Below are positions 1 to 8,483 of a DNA stretch of 64,000 nt, in pieces. The notes beneath the pieces are model-generated. The model had not been told where the DNA came from. It saw nothing but the letters and a program-made list of their open reading frames with translations, and made no database searches. A program made the position numbers and the translations under genes. Numbering within the stretch: position 1 is the stretch's first letter; every line of letters begins with the position of its first letter. The stretch comes from Bacillus spizizenii TU-B-10 (lineage in GTDB: Bacteria > Bacillota > Bacilli > Bacillales > Bacillaceae): assembly GCF_000227465.1 (NCBI RefSeq), contig NC_016047.1:1441001-1505000 (forward strand), given 5' to 3'.

Positions 1-3000
1 TTCACAACATCATTTATGAGTAAGGTGGATGAGATCGCCACAAAATTCAGCCCGGAAACAATCCTGACAGAGCTGGACAAATTCACAACATCATTTATGA
101 GTAAGGTGGATGCAATTGCGACAAAGTTCAGTCCAGAAACGATTTTGGCACAGCTGGATAAGTTTACAACATCGTTCATGAGCAAGGTGGATGCAATTGC
201 GACAAAGTTCAGCCCAGAAACGATTCTGGCACAGCTGGATAAGTTTACAACATCGTTCATGAGCAAGGTGGATGCAATTGCGACAAAGTTCAGCCCAGAA
301 ACGATTCTGGCACAGCTGGATAAGTTTACAACATCGTTCATGAGCAAGGTGGATGCAATTGCGACAAAGTTCAGCCCAGAAACGATTCTGGCACAGTTGG
401 ATAAGTTTACAACATCGTTCATGAGTAAGGTGGACGCAATCGCTACGAAGTTCAGTCCGGAGACGCTTCTAAAACAGCTGGACAAGTTTACAGGCTCATT
501 TATGAAGAAAGTAGACGAAATTGCAAGTAAATTCAGTCCTGAAGCCATTTTTAAGCAGCTGGACAAATTCACAGGCTCATTTATGAAGAAAGTAGACGAA
601 ATTGCAAGTAAATTCAGTCCTGAAGCTATTTTTAAGCAGCTGGACAAATTCACAGGCTCATTTATGAAAAAAGTAGACGAAATTGCAAGTAAATTCAGTC
701 CTGAAGCCATTTTTAAGCAGCTGGACAAATTCACAGGCTCATTTATGAAGAAAGTAGACGAAATCGTAAGCAAATTCAGTCCTGAAGCCATTTTTAAGCA
801 GCTGGACAAATTTACAGAGTCCTTTATGAAAAAAGTAGATGATATTGTAAGCAAATTTAGCCCGGAAACCATTTTTAACGAACTAGACAAGTTTACAGAA
901 TCCTTTATGAAAAAAGTGGACGATGTCGTGAGCAAATTTAGTCCGGACGCGATTATCACTAAAGCAGAAGACTTTGTAACAAATATTGTTGACAAAATCT
1001 CAGAAAAATTCAATTTCCTGAACCCGGATAAAATCGCCAATAAAGCGGAAAAGTTTTTTGATAATATTATCTCAAAAATCGCGAAAAAATTTGAGAAATT
1101 CAGCCCTGATAAAATTATTGAAAAAGTGGGAGAGTTTTTTGAAAAGATTATAAAAGGCATTGCTGAAAAGCTAGGGAATCTGGATATTGGAGGACTGCTT
1201 GGCGGCAAATCCAGCGGAAGCAAAGGCAAACAAAAAGCCTCAAAAGCCAATACAAAGAACTCTACTTCTAACAACTCAAACCGCACTAAAAAACCTTCTA
1301 TGAATCAAAAAGCGTCAGGTTCTAAATCGAAGAAGTCAGGCGGCAAATGGGGCGGGGCTTGCGGATGCTGCTGTGCCGGAATCAGTACAGGCAAAAGCAA
1401 AAAAGTCAAAAATAGAAACGGTTCATCAAACAAAGGCAATAATACAAATCCTGTGAATACGCCTAAATCGGCAAAAGCAGCTAAAGGCACATCAGGCAAA
1501 GGTTTTTCAGGCCTGCTGAAAACATTGGGAGAATCAAAAGGTTTGAAGGGCGGACTGAAGGGCTTAAAAGGAGCCGCAAAAGGAATACCGGGATTAGGCG
1601 AAATTTTGTCTCTTACTGACCTAGCCGGAATCAACAAGGATAATGCCGGTGAAAAGGTAGGTTCAGCCGGCGGAGGTTTGGCAGGAGCAGCTGCCGGAGC
1701 GGCTATTGGAAGCGTTGTGCCGGGAGTCGGAACCGCTATTGGCGGTGTTGTAGGAGGAATTGCCGGCACTTTCGGTGGTGAAAGTTTAGGGAAGGCAATT
1801 GATGCCGGCGCTCTAAATGATACATGGAACAGCATTACAGAGGGTGCGCAAAATGCCTGGTCTGCCATTCAGGGTACTTGGGGAACTGTATCAACATGGT
1901 TTACGGACAATGTTTGGACACCAGTGTCATCCGCGGTTATGGGGGTGGCTACAAGTATATGGTCAAACCTCGTAAACGCATGGACAACGATACAAACAAT
2001 TTTCAGTACCGTATCAACATGGTTTATGGACAATGTTTGGACACCGGTGTCATCCGCGGTTGTTGGTGTGGCCACAGCCATATGGTCTAAAATTGTAAAC
2101 GCATGGACGACGATTAAAAATGTGTTCAGTACAGTTGCTTCATGGTTTATGAGCAATGTGTGGGGGCCAGTCAAATCCGCTGTTATCGGAGCGGCAACCA
2201 CAATCTGGGATAAAATGACCGGCGCTTGGACTAAAATTAAGAGTGTGTTCAGTACGGTATCAGGATGGTTCATGGATACAGTCTGGAACCCGGTGAAAAA
2301 TACAGTCTTAGATGTAGGCAAGGGAATATCCGATGCTTTCAAAAAAGCTTTAGACACCGTCAAGAACATTTGGAAGGGTCTGAGCGGCTGGTTTAAAAAG
2401 AATATTCAAGAACCTCTTACAAAGGTCGGAGAAACCATTTCAGATGCTTTTTCTAAAGCGTTCGGCTGGGTGAAGCAAATTTGGGATAAAGCTGGCGGCG
2501 TAGCTAGTAAAGTGATTAATTTTGTAACCGGCGGCGGAGATCCGAATAAAGGTAAGGATCCGGATAAAAATGCCACAGGCGGCTACATCACCAAACCAAC
2601 CATCTCTTGGATCGGTGAAGCCGGCAAGGAATTCGTTATCCCGGTTGATAACAACCGAGGCCGGGGGAAGATGCTTCTTTCACAAGCGGCGTCTAAGCTG
2701 GGTATGCAAGTCGTAGACGACATGGGAGCCGCCTCGTCTTCTGGTGGAAATCCGGTATCATCTGTTTCAGCAGGAGGAGCCGCTTCCAGTCCGTTAGCAG
2801 GATCAGCCTCTCCATCAATGGACACTGCAAATCTTACAGGCCAAGCGTCCACACTCGGACAGCAATTTTCAGAAGGCTTTGGTAAAGGCATCAGCAATCA
2901 GCCAGTCAAAATGGAAGATTGGAAAAAGAAAAACATCAATACGCCATTTACACAAATGATTTCTTCTTCACCAAATTACGGAAAACAAATGGTGAGCGGC

Positions 3001-4218
3001 TATGCCAAGGGTCAAAACGGCACTGCAACCGGAACAGATGGCTTTTTGCAATCCAAAGTTAAAACGCCGTTCCAAGCTACTGTGAACAAATCGTCCTCAT
3101 GGGGCACAGGAACGGTCAAAGGCTTTGCACAAGGGCAAAACTCAACTCAAACAGGGACAGCACAGTATGTCAGCACACATGTTGACAAACCGTTCCTGCG
3201 TTCAAAAGACACATCCAACAGCTGGGGTTCAGGCATGGTTGGAAACTTTGTGACAGGCATGAATTCTAAATCCAGTGAAGTAAAACAAGCTGCAAAGGAT
3301 ATGGCGAAGAGAGTGGAACAGGCTTTTCGTGAGGAATTAGATATCCATTCACCTTCCCGCGTCATGATGAGCCTGGGGCGTTTTGCTTCAATCGGTGTTG
3401 TCAAAGGTCTTGGATCAGTAGATGTAAAGAAATATGCTGAAAAACAAGCTGGATCACTGGCTGCTGCTTATTCAGGGATGGGCGCTATGAGCGGGAATGT
3501 GAAACAGTGGATTATGGCTGCTCTCATGGCCACAAAGACACCGATGAGCTGGCTTCCGGGACTAATGACAATTGCACAGCATGAATCCGGAGGCAACCCG
3601 AACGCAATCAACCTGTGGGACAGCAACGCAAAAGCGGGGCATCCGTCACAAGGGCTCATGCAGACGATCCCAAGCACCTTTAATGATCATAAAGCACCAG
3701 GTATGGGTAACATTAAAAACCCGATTCACAACGCAGCTGCTGCGATCGGCTACATTAAAAGCAGATATGGGTCAATCCACAATGTACCGGGGATTAAAAG
3801 CTTGAATCATGGCGGACCGTATGTTGGATATGCCAACGGCGGGCTGATTACAAAAGAACAAATTGCCCGTGTCGGTGAAGGAAACAAGCGGGAATGGATC
3901 ATTCCGGAGGAGCGGGGCATACGCGGTCGCTACCTCCTTCAGAAAGCGGCGCAAGCTCTTGGTATGGAAGTGACAGATCCATCTCAATCCCAGCAGTCTG
4001 AGCTTTCTTCAGGACAAGTTTCAGCCGTTACCTCTGGAACCCGGCAGACGATACACACAGTCGGAACGAAAAAAATTAAGATTGAGTTTAACGGCGATCA
4101 GCATTTCCATAATGAACAGGATGCTGACAGCCTAGTAGCAAAAATCAAGCAGGCATTACTTGATGAATTACAAAAAGACATTAACACCGGATCAAAGGGG
4201 GTCGTGGCTTTTGACTAA
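1..4218 (+). CDS. xkdO: PBSX-type phage tail tape-measure protein XkdO, with lytic transglycosylase domain (5' end outside window)
   Basis: The reading frame is open from base 1, so the true start lies upstream; 1405 residues are visible. It should set tail-tube length and be threaded through the tail. Residues 6-329 are twelve tandem 27-residue helical repeats (VD-I--KFSPE---LDKF), followed by degenerate copies to about residue 395. A Lys/Ser-rich linker (about 400-490) holds an ACGCCC cysteine cluster. A Gly/Ala-rich hydrophobic stretch follows (about 555-600), then Trp-rich repeats of about 39 residues (620-790) and a third repeat type (GY-KGQN, about 980-1095). Residues about 1165-1270 form a soluble lytic transglycosylase (SLT) fold with AQHESGG (probable catalytic Glu 1195) and GLMQTIP, likely for opening the cell wall. 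Two IGE-G-EF-IP type motifs (about 870 and 1290) are common in tape measures. The stop overlaps the next gene. I recall 1332 residues for the 168 protein, so this allele is probably longer. Confidence 0.93.
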   Translation, partial: FTTSFMSKVDEIATKFSPETILTELDKFTTSFMSKVDAIATKFSPETILAQLDKFTTSFMSKVDAIATKFSPETILAQLDKFTTSFMSKVDAIATKFSPETILAQLDKFTTSFMSKVDAIATKFSPETILAQLDKFTTSFMSKVDAIATKFSPETLLKQLDKFTGSFMKKVDEIASKFSPEAIFKQLDKFTGSFMKKVDEIASKFSPEAIFKQLDKFTGSFMKKVDEIASKFSPEAIFKQLDKFTGSFMKKVDEIVSKFSPEAIFKQLDKFTESFMKKVDDIVSKFSPETIFNELDKFTESFMKKVDDVVSKFSPDAIITKAEDFVTNIVDKISEKFNFLNPDKIANKAEKFFDNIISKIAKKFEKFSPDKIIEKVGEFFEKIIKGIAEKLGNLDIGGLLGGKSSGSKGKQKASKANTKNSTSNNSNRTKKPSMNQKASGSKSKKSGGKWGGACGCCCAGISTGKSKKVKNRNGSSNKGNNTNPVNTPKSAKAAKGTSGKGFSGLLKTLGESKGLKGGLKGLKGAAKGIPGLGEILSLTDLAGINKDNAGEKVGSAGGGLAGAAAGAAIGSVVPGVGTAIGGVVGGIAGTFGGESLGKAIDAGALNDTWNSITEGAQNAWSAIQGTWGTVSTWFTDNVWTPVSSAVMGVATSIWSNLVNAWTTIQTIFSTVSTWFMDNVWTPVSSAVVGVATAIWSKIVNAWTTIKNVFSTVASWFMSNVWGPVKSAVIGAATTIWDKMTGAWTKIKSVFSTVSGWFMDTVWNPVKNTVLDVGKGISDAFKKALDTVKNIWKGLSGWFKKNIQEPLTKVGETISDAFSKAFGWVKQIWDKAGGVASKVINFVTGGGDPNKGKDPDKNATGGYITKPTISWIGEAGKEFVIPVDNNRGRGKMLLSQAASKLGMQVVDDMGAASSSGGNPVSSVSAGGAASSPLAGSASPSMDTANLTGQASTLGQQFSEGFGKGISNQPVKMEDWKKKNINTPFTQMISSSPNYGKQMVSGYAKGQNGTATGTDGFLQSKVKTPFQATVNKSSSWGTGTVKGFAQGQNSTQTGTAQYVSTHVDKPFLRSKDTSNSWGSGMVGNFVTGMNSKSSEVKQAAKDMAKRVEQAFREELDIHSPSRVMMSLGRFASIGVVKGLGSVDVKKYAEKQAGSLAAAYSGMGAMSGNVKQWIMAALMATKTPMSWLPGLMTIAQHESGGNPNAINLWDSNAKAGHPSQGLMQTIPSTFNDHKAPGMGNIKNPIHNAAAAIGYIKSRYGSIHNVPGIKSLNHGGPYVGYANGGLITKEQIARVGEGNKREWIIPEERGIRGRYLLQKAAQALGMEVTDPSQSQQSELSSGQVSAVTSGTRQTIHTVGTKKIKIEFNGDQHFHNEQDADSLVAKIKQALLDELQKDINTGSKGVVAFD

Positions 4219-4870
4219 GTCTGTCTATGAATTTTGGATATCACAGGGAAAAGAAAAGCTGCGATTCCCTATTCTTCCTGAAGCGATTGACATAGCGAAT
4301 AGTGTACAAAATGACTCAGTAAAGATAACAGGACTTGGTGAACTAACGTTTATTGAAGAACCCGGAGCGAAAGAAATTTCATTTTCTTCTTTTTTTCCAA
4401 AAAAGTATACGCCGATAGCTGAATATCAAAATCTCCCGTCTCCGGAAAATGCCATTGCGAAAATTGAAAAATGGATGAAAGCTAAAAAATCTGTCCAATT
4501 TTTAATTACGGGAACAAAAATCAATATGACATGCAGCATTGAAAGCCTTAAATACAGTGAAGGAGACAATGAGATAGGAGATAGGGATTTTGATATTGTA
4601 CTAAAAGAATACAAAACCGCTTCCCCCCGAAAAATCAAGCAGAAGAAAAAAACAAAGGCAAAACGGCCGTCGAAGGCATCTCCGAAAACCTATACAGTGA
4701 AAAAGGGAGACACGCTGTGGGACATTGCCGGCAGGTTTTACGGGAACAGCACGCAATGGCGCAAAATTTGGAACGCCAATAAAACAGCAATGATTAAACG
4801 AAGCAAACGAAATATCAGGCAGCCGGGCCACTGGATTTTTCCCGGCCAAAAATTAAAGATACCGCAATGA
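4211..4870 (+). CDS. xkdP: PBSX-type LysM-containing tail protein XkdP
   Basis: This is a phage structural protein of 219 residues, probably bound near the tail tube or hub. The C-terminal 60 residues are a LysM domain ([19 protein letters not shown], ending [10 protein letters not shown]), which binds peptidoglycan or acts as an assembly module. The first 150 residues match the XkdP/YqbP family of PBSX and skin. I chose the TTG at 4211 because AAAGGGGGT sits 9-10 bases upstream and the start overlaps the xkdO stop by 8 bases. A longer frame from ATG 4160 would overlap xkdO by 59 bases and has no better ribosome site. Function beyond the LysM is inferred from position between tape measure and hub. 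Confidence 0.88.
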   Translation: MTKSVYEFWISQGKEKLRFPILPEAIDIANSVQNDSVKITGLGELTFIEEPGAKEISFSSFFPKKYTPIAEYQNLPSPENAIAKIEKWMKAKKSVQFLITGTKINMTCSIESLKYSEGDNEIGDRDFDIVLKEYKTASPRKIKQKKKTKAKRPSKASPKTYTVKKGDTLWDIAGRFYGNSTQWRKIWNANKTAMIKRSKRNIRQPGHWIFPGQKLKIPQ

Positions 4871-4882
4871 AACAGGTGATGT

Positions 4883-5863
4883 ATGATGATTGAACTGTTC
4901 GTCATTAAAGACACAGAGTGGCTTGAGCTGGTTGCAGAAAGCGTATCGCTGGAAGGCCACCGTTATCAGGCGCCGCGCTCCATTGAAGCGACCATCGTCA
5001 TCAAACAGGGCGATCAGACGTATTACAGCGTCACTGAAGGAGATACGGTCTTATTTAAGTGGAAGGGAAAAGAGCTTTTTCGGGGCATTGTTTTTGCAAG
5101 AACCCCGGACGAGCATACGCTTGCTTTCAGCGCATACGATATGCTTCAGTACCTGGTCAAAAATCAGGATGTTTACGTGTTTTCCAATCAGCGCGCTGAT
5201 CAGATGATCAAAAGGATCGCCAATGATTTTCAAATACCGACGACCTCGATTGCGAACACAGGCCATACGATTAAAAGCCTTGTTATTAAAAATGATACGA
5301 CCCTGTATGACATCATACTAAAAGCGTTGAAACAGACGAAAAGCCAGACGGGACGACATTATCAGCTGTATTCGGAAAAAGGAAAGCTCGGTCTGCGCGC
5401 TTGGCCAGATCCGTCAGAGGTATGGGTGCTAGAAACAGGCGTCAACATCACGGGCTACCAATTCAGCACTTCTATAAACGACACTGCCACACGGGTGGTG
5501 CTCCGCCGGCAGAAGGACAATAAGACGTATAAAGCCTCTGCCAAGGACAGTTCAGGCGTAAACAAATACGGTGTGCTTCAATATACGGAAACGGTCACTG
5601 ATGACATCAACCAGGCACAGCTTCAGCAGCGGGCAGATGTGCGCCTTGCTGAAAAAAAGGGCGTGAAAAAAGAACTGAAAAATATTCAGGCAGTCGGCAT
5701 CCCAGAAGTGCAAAGCGGTTTGCCTGTCTATATTTCCATACCGGAGGCCGGGATCAAGAAAACCTACTGGGTGGATACGGACCGGCACGAGTTTAAAGGA
5801 ACGAAACATACGATGACCATTGATGTTGTCGAAAAGAATACGATGCCGGAAGGAGTTTCCTGA
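4883..5863 (+). CDS. xkdQ: PBSX-type tail hub protein XkdQ
   Basis: 326 residues, in line with XkdQ/YqbQ. By family and synteny this is the gpD-like hub at the distal tail tube, linking tube to baseplate. The sequence is beta-rich at the start (IELFVIKDTEWLELV) and contains a module around residues 115-180 (LVIKNDTTLYDIILKALKQT) typical of the hub fold. No catalytic motif is seen. An AGGTGAT site lies just upstream. Two successive ATGs (4883 and 4886) are possible starts. The TGA stop shares its A with the ATG of xkdR (TGATG), so the two are probably translationally coupled. Confidence 0.9.
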   Translation: MMIELFVIKDTEWLELVAESVSLEGHRYQAPRSIEATIVIKQGDQTYYSVTEGDTVLFKWKGKELFRGIVFARTPDEHTLAFSAYDMLQYLVKNQDVYVFSNQRADQMIKRIANDFQIPTTSIANTGHTIKSLVIKNDTTLYDIILKALKQTKSQTGRHYQLYSEKGKLGLRAWPDPSEVWVLETGVNITGYQFSTSINDTATRVVLRRQKDNKTYKASAKDSSGVNKYGVLQYTETVTDDINQAQLQQRADVRLAEKKGVKKELKNIQAVGIPEVQSGLPVYISIPEAGIKKTYWVDTDRHEFKGTKHTMTIDVVEKNTMPEGVS

Positions 5864-6129
5864 TGAGATTGAGTGAGGCTATTAAACATTTGGCCGTTGG
5901 CGCAGTTGACGCTGAGTCTCCGGTGGAGCTGCTGCCGGCTGAGGTGGTTTCGGTTTCTCCAGTTGAAATCAAATTAAAAGAAAACAGCAAACTGATCATA
6001 CCGGCTGACGCCATCATCATCCCAAAACGAATGCAGTCCGGAGGAGAAGATGCACTCGAGCCGGGGGATCGCGTCATGACCGCGGCTCTGACTGGCGGGC
6101 AATCGTTTTTTATTTTAGATAAAGTATAG
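5863..6129 (+). CDS. xkdR: PBSX-type small tail protein XkdR (DUF2577-like)
   Basis: An 88-residue protein of the XkdR/YqbR family, found between hub and sheath-initiator genes in contractile-tailed Bacillus phages. It has a predicted OB-like beta pattern (VVSVSPVEIKLKENSKLIIPADAIIIP) and ends FFILDKV. Such small proteins are usually baseplate or hub parts; the exact role is not shown by sequence. It starts on the last base of the xkdQ stop. A small hairpin follows before xkdS. Confidence 0.87.
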   Translation: MRLSEAIKHLAVGAVDAESPVELLPAEVVSVSPVEIKLKENSKLIIPADAIIIPKRMQSGGEDALEPGDRVMTAALTGGQSFFILDKV

Positions 6130-6131
6130 AC

Positions 6132-6159
6132 AAACCGCTTCGTATGAAGGGGTTTTTAT
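6132..6159 (+). terminator. Weak hairpin with T-run between xkdR and xkdS
   Basis: AAACCGCTTC and GAAGGGGTTT pair with one internal G-G mismatch around a GTAT loop, followed by TTTTATTT. It resembles a leaky terminator or an mRNA-processing hairpin inside the late operon. Full termination is unlikely because six structural genes and the lysis genes lie downstream. Confidence 0.45.
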
Positions 6160-6185
6160 TTAGCTTGTAAAAAGGAGTGGGCATC

Positions 6186-6611
6186 ATGGCCCTGACACCA
6201 GAAGTGGAGTTTGAGGATATCGAAGATGACAGCGAAGTCATTGAAACCTCTAAAACATACAAAATAGATTTTGAAAACGGAAGAATTACAAATGAACTGA
6301 TTACCGGACTTGAAGCGATCAGACAGTTCGTGTATATCGCCTTACAAACAGAACGATATGCGTACTCCGTATACAGTCATAATGTCGGAAATGAGCTTCA
6401 GGACGTGCTTGCAGATCATGAGACGACTGATGCCTACAAAAAAATGGAGATTCCGAGGCTGATAGAAGAGGCACTGGTTTATGACGACCGGATATCTGCT
6501 GTAACCGATTTTGAGATAGAAAAACAAGGCGATGCGTTTCATGTTTCCTTTTTGGTGGAGACAGATGAAGGGACGCTTGAGATTGAGGAGGTGATCGGCG
6601 AAGATGTTTGA
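6186..6611 (+). CDS. xkdS: PBSX-type baseplate protein XkdS (DUF2634, gp25/W-like)
   Basis: 141 residues. Proteins of this family occupy the gp25-like sheath-initiator position next to baseplate protein J. The sequence shows the family pattern: an acidic N-terminus, [10 protein letters not shown], then a [16 protein letters not shown] helix with [13 protein letters not shown], and [12 protein letters not shown] start at ATG 6186 because AAAAGGAG ends 8 bases upstream; a GTG at 6177 in frame overlaps that ribosome site and is unlikely. It overlaps xkdT by 8 bases. Confidence 0.9.
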   Translation: MALTPEVEFEDIEDDSEVIETSKTYKIDFENGRITNELITGLEAIRQFVYIALQTERYAYSVYSHNVGNELQDVLADHETTDAYKKMEIPRLIEEALVYDDRISAVTDFEIEKQGDAFHVSFLVETDEGTLEIEEVIGEDV

Positions 6612-7650
6612 AGATCAGACCTTTGAAGAGATTATGGAGCGTATGCTGAACAGCATCTCCGCAGATATTGACACAAGAGAAGGCAGCGTCATTTATAATG
6701 CCTTAGCTCCGGCGGCAGCCGAGCTTGCGAAGTCATATATATGGCTGGATACAGTGCTTGAGCTAGTCTTCTCTGATACCGCGCAAGGCGAATTTTTAGA
6801 CCGGCGTGCAGCGGAAGCTGGGATTGAACGGACAGCCGCGACAAAGGCGGTCAGAGCGGGAGAGTTTACGTCTGGGATTACCATTCCTGTGGGCTCCCGC
6901 TTCTATGTGGATAATCTTTATTTTCAATATACGGCGGACGGGACGCTCATCTGTGAAACACCTGGTGAAGCAGGAAACGCCAATCTGACCGGACGCAATT
7001 TACTGTCGCTGGATACCATTCCCGGATTAGAAACAGCCATTGTCAAAGAAATCCTGATCCCGGGGCGAGAGGAAGAAGGAGATGACAGCTTAAGAGAACG
7101 GTATTTTACAAGGGTTAGGCGCGAGGCTGTCAGCGCTAACAAAATGCACTATAAAGAGTGGGCTGAAGAAGTGGACGGTGTTGGAAAAGCAAAGATCTTC
7201 CCGCTTTGGAACGGAGACGGCACGGTCAAAATTGTCGTCACGAATGCGAATCTTGAGCCGGCTTCCAGTATCTTAATTCAAAAAGTGAAAGATTATATCG
7301 ACCCTGAACCAGGACAAGGGGAGGGGCAGGCGCCAATCGGAGCCGTTGTCACAGTAGAAAGCGCCGTTTGGAAGGAAGTTGAGATTTCTGCCGAAGTGCT
7401 GCCTGAGATCAATCACTCAATTGATGAAGTGAAGTCAGAAATTGAAGAGGGCGTTTTAAATCTCTTTAAAAAAATGGCGTTCGAAGACAACGTCATCCGC
7501 CTTTCTCAAATTAACAATATCGTCTATAATTCACCGTCAGTCAGTGATTATTCCAACATTAAAATCAACGGCACCTCCGAAAATTTGGTGCTGAGCGACG
7601 TGGAAATTCCTAAGCTTGGGCAGGTGAAGATCATTGAGCAAACAAGATGA
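6604..7650 (+). CDS. xkdT: PBSX-type baseplate protein XkdT (baseplate J-like)
   Basis: 348 residues, full length for the baseplate J family, which forms the wedge linking hub to periphery in contractile tails. Family features are [12 protein letters not shown] at the start, [32 protein letters not shown], and [14 protein letters not shown] with a following region on monomer packing. Its start lies inside the xkdS 3' end, preceded by GAGGAGGTGA in the xkdS coding sequence, and its stop lies inside xkdU. This points to tight translational coupling of the baseplate cassette. Confidence 0.92.
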   Translation: MFEDQTFEEIMERMLNSISADIDTREGSVIYNALAPAAAELAKSYIWLDTVLELVFSDTAQGEFLDRRAAEAGIERTAATKAVRAGEFTSGITIPVGSRFYVDNLYFQYTADGTLICETPGEAGNANLTGRNLLSLDTIPGLETAIVKEILIPGREEEGDDSLRERYFTRVRREAVSANKMHYKEWAEEVDGVGKAKIFPLWNGDGTVKIVVTNANLEPASSILIQKVKDYIDPEPGQGEGQAPIGAVVTVESAVWKEVEISAEVLPEINHSIDEVKSEIEEGVLNLFKKMAFEDNVIRLSQINNIVYNSPSVSDYSNIKINGTSENLVLSDVEIPKLGQVKIIEQTR

Positions 7651-8212
7651 CATGACAGCGTATCTGCCTCCGTTTCTCACCAGCCTTAAAGAAATGGCTG
7701 AGCTGCTGAAAGCGGAAGCGCCTGAGTTTGATAAACAGAATAACAGCATATTTGATCTGACGGATCAGCTATTTGTACCGACAGCGACATGGGGGCTCAG
7801 CCGCTGGGAAAAGATTTTAAACGTGCCGCGGGAATCAGGTGACACCGATGAAATCAGACGATTGCGGCTCATTTCTAAAATGTCGAACATCCCGCCAATC
7901 ACCTACAGGGCCATTGAGCAGGCCGTGAATCGTTTCTTAAAAAAACCGTCTGCACAGATCCGCCTGCTGCCCGGCGAATACCGATTTAACGTAGATATCA
8001 ATGTTGATGACCTTCAGCACATGAATGAACTGATCGAAGTCATCGAAAACATGAAGCCCGCTCATTTGGCGTATACGCTCAGAGGCGGATTAAATGAGAC
8101 GATTCAAATCAAAGATACAGTTATCCTGAATCACCGCAGATACCGAACAGCCAGTGAGCTGAAAGTCGGTTATTCTGTCACCCTTAACAACAATGAGGTG
8201 GTTTTAACTTGA
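7634..8212 (+). CDS. xkdU: PBSX-type baseplate/tail protein XkdU (gpI-like, DUF2313)
   Basis: 192 residues, matching the XkdU/YqcA family related to P2 gpI, a small baseplate protein before the tail fibre. Features are [12 protein letters not shown] at the start, [20 protein letters not shown] and [12 protein letters not shown] in the middle. TTG 7634 is taken as start: AGGTGAAG precedes it within the xkdT coding region, giving a 17-base overlap. The ATG at 7652 lacks a ribosome site. It ends in a TTGA overlap with xkzA. Confidence 0.88.
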   Translation: MSKQDDMTAYLPPFLTSLKEMAELLKAEAPEFDKQNNSIFDLTDQLFVPTATWGLSRWEKILNVPRESGDTDEIRRLRLISKMSNIPPITYRAIEQAVNRFLKKPSAQIRLLPGEYRFNVDINVDDLQHMNELIEVIENMKPAHLAYTLRGGLNETIQIKDTVILNHRRYRTASELKVGYSVTLNNNEVVLT

Positions 8213-8481
8213 TTTCAACCATATACAGAGAACGTACAGCTGCTGATCTAAAAAGCAGAATTGCTCACGTGCTGCTTAACGGACAAAAAACAGAAATAGT
8301 AGAGCTCTCCATTGACGGAGCGACAGTCACCGTTCTGACAAAACGTGAGGAAGACATCAAGCATATCGAAACGGTACAAATTTTTGACGAACTGGGCAAC
8401 ATCATTACAGAAAGAAAAACAGACCTGGACGTCAGCGAAAACAGAACACTCGATTTCAGATTTACTTTTGAGGTGGTGTAA
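8209..8481 (+). CDS. xkzA: PBSX-type small protein XkzA
   Basis: A 90-residue protein between the gpI-like gene and the tail fibre, the position of xkzA in PBSX and yqcB in skin. It is beta-rich with no catalytic motif. It starts at TTG 8209, which overlaps the xkdU stop by 4 bases, after GAGGTGG. The symbol rests on synteny and remembered size. A chaperone or connector role for the fibre is possible but not visible in the sequence. Confidence 0.8.
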   Translation: MISTIYRERTAADLKSRIAHVLLNGQKTEIVELSIDGATVTVLTKREEDIKHIETVQIFDELGNIITERKTDLDVSENRTLDFRFTFEVV

Positions 8482-8483
8482 AC

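Noticed and set aside
1..987. Regular repeats that could suggest a CRISPR array
   Set aside because: Units are 81 bp, directly tandem without spacers, in frame and coding.
1305..1868. 187-residue Pro/Ala-rich ORF on the - strand
   Set aside because: It is antisense to the Gly/Ala/Lys-rich part of xkdO, and its composition is what the reverse of that codon use gives; no ribosome site.
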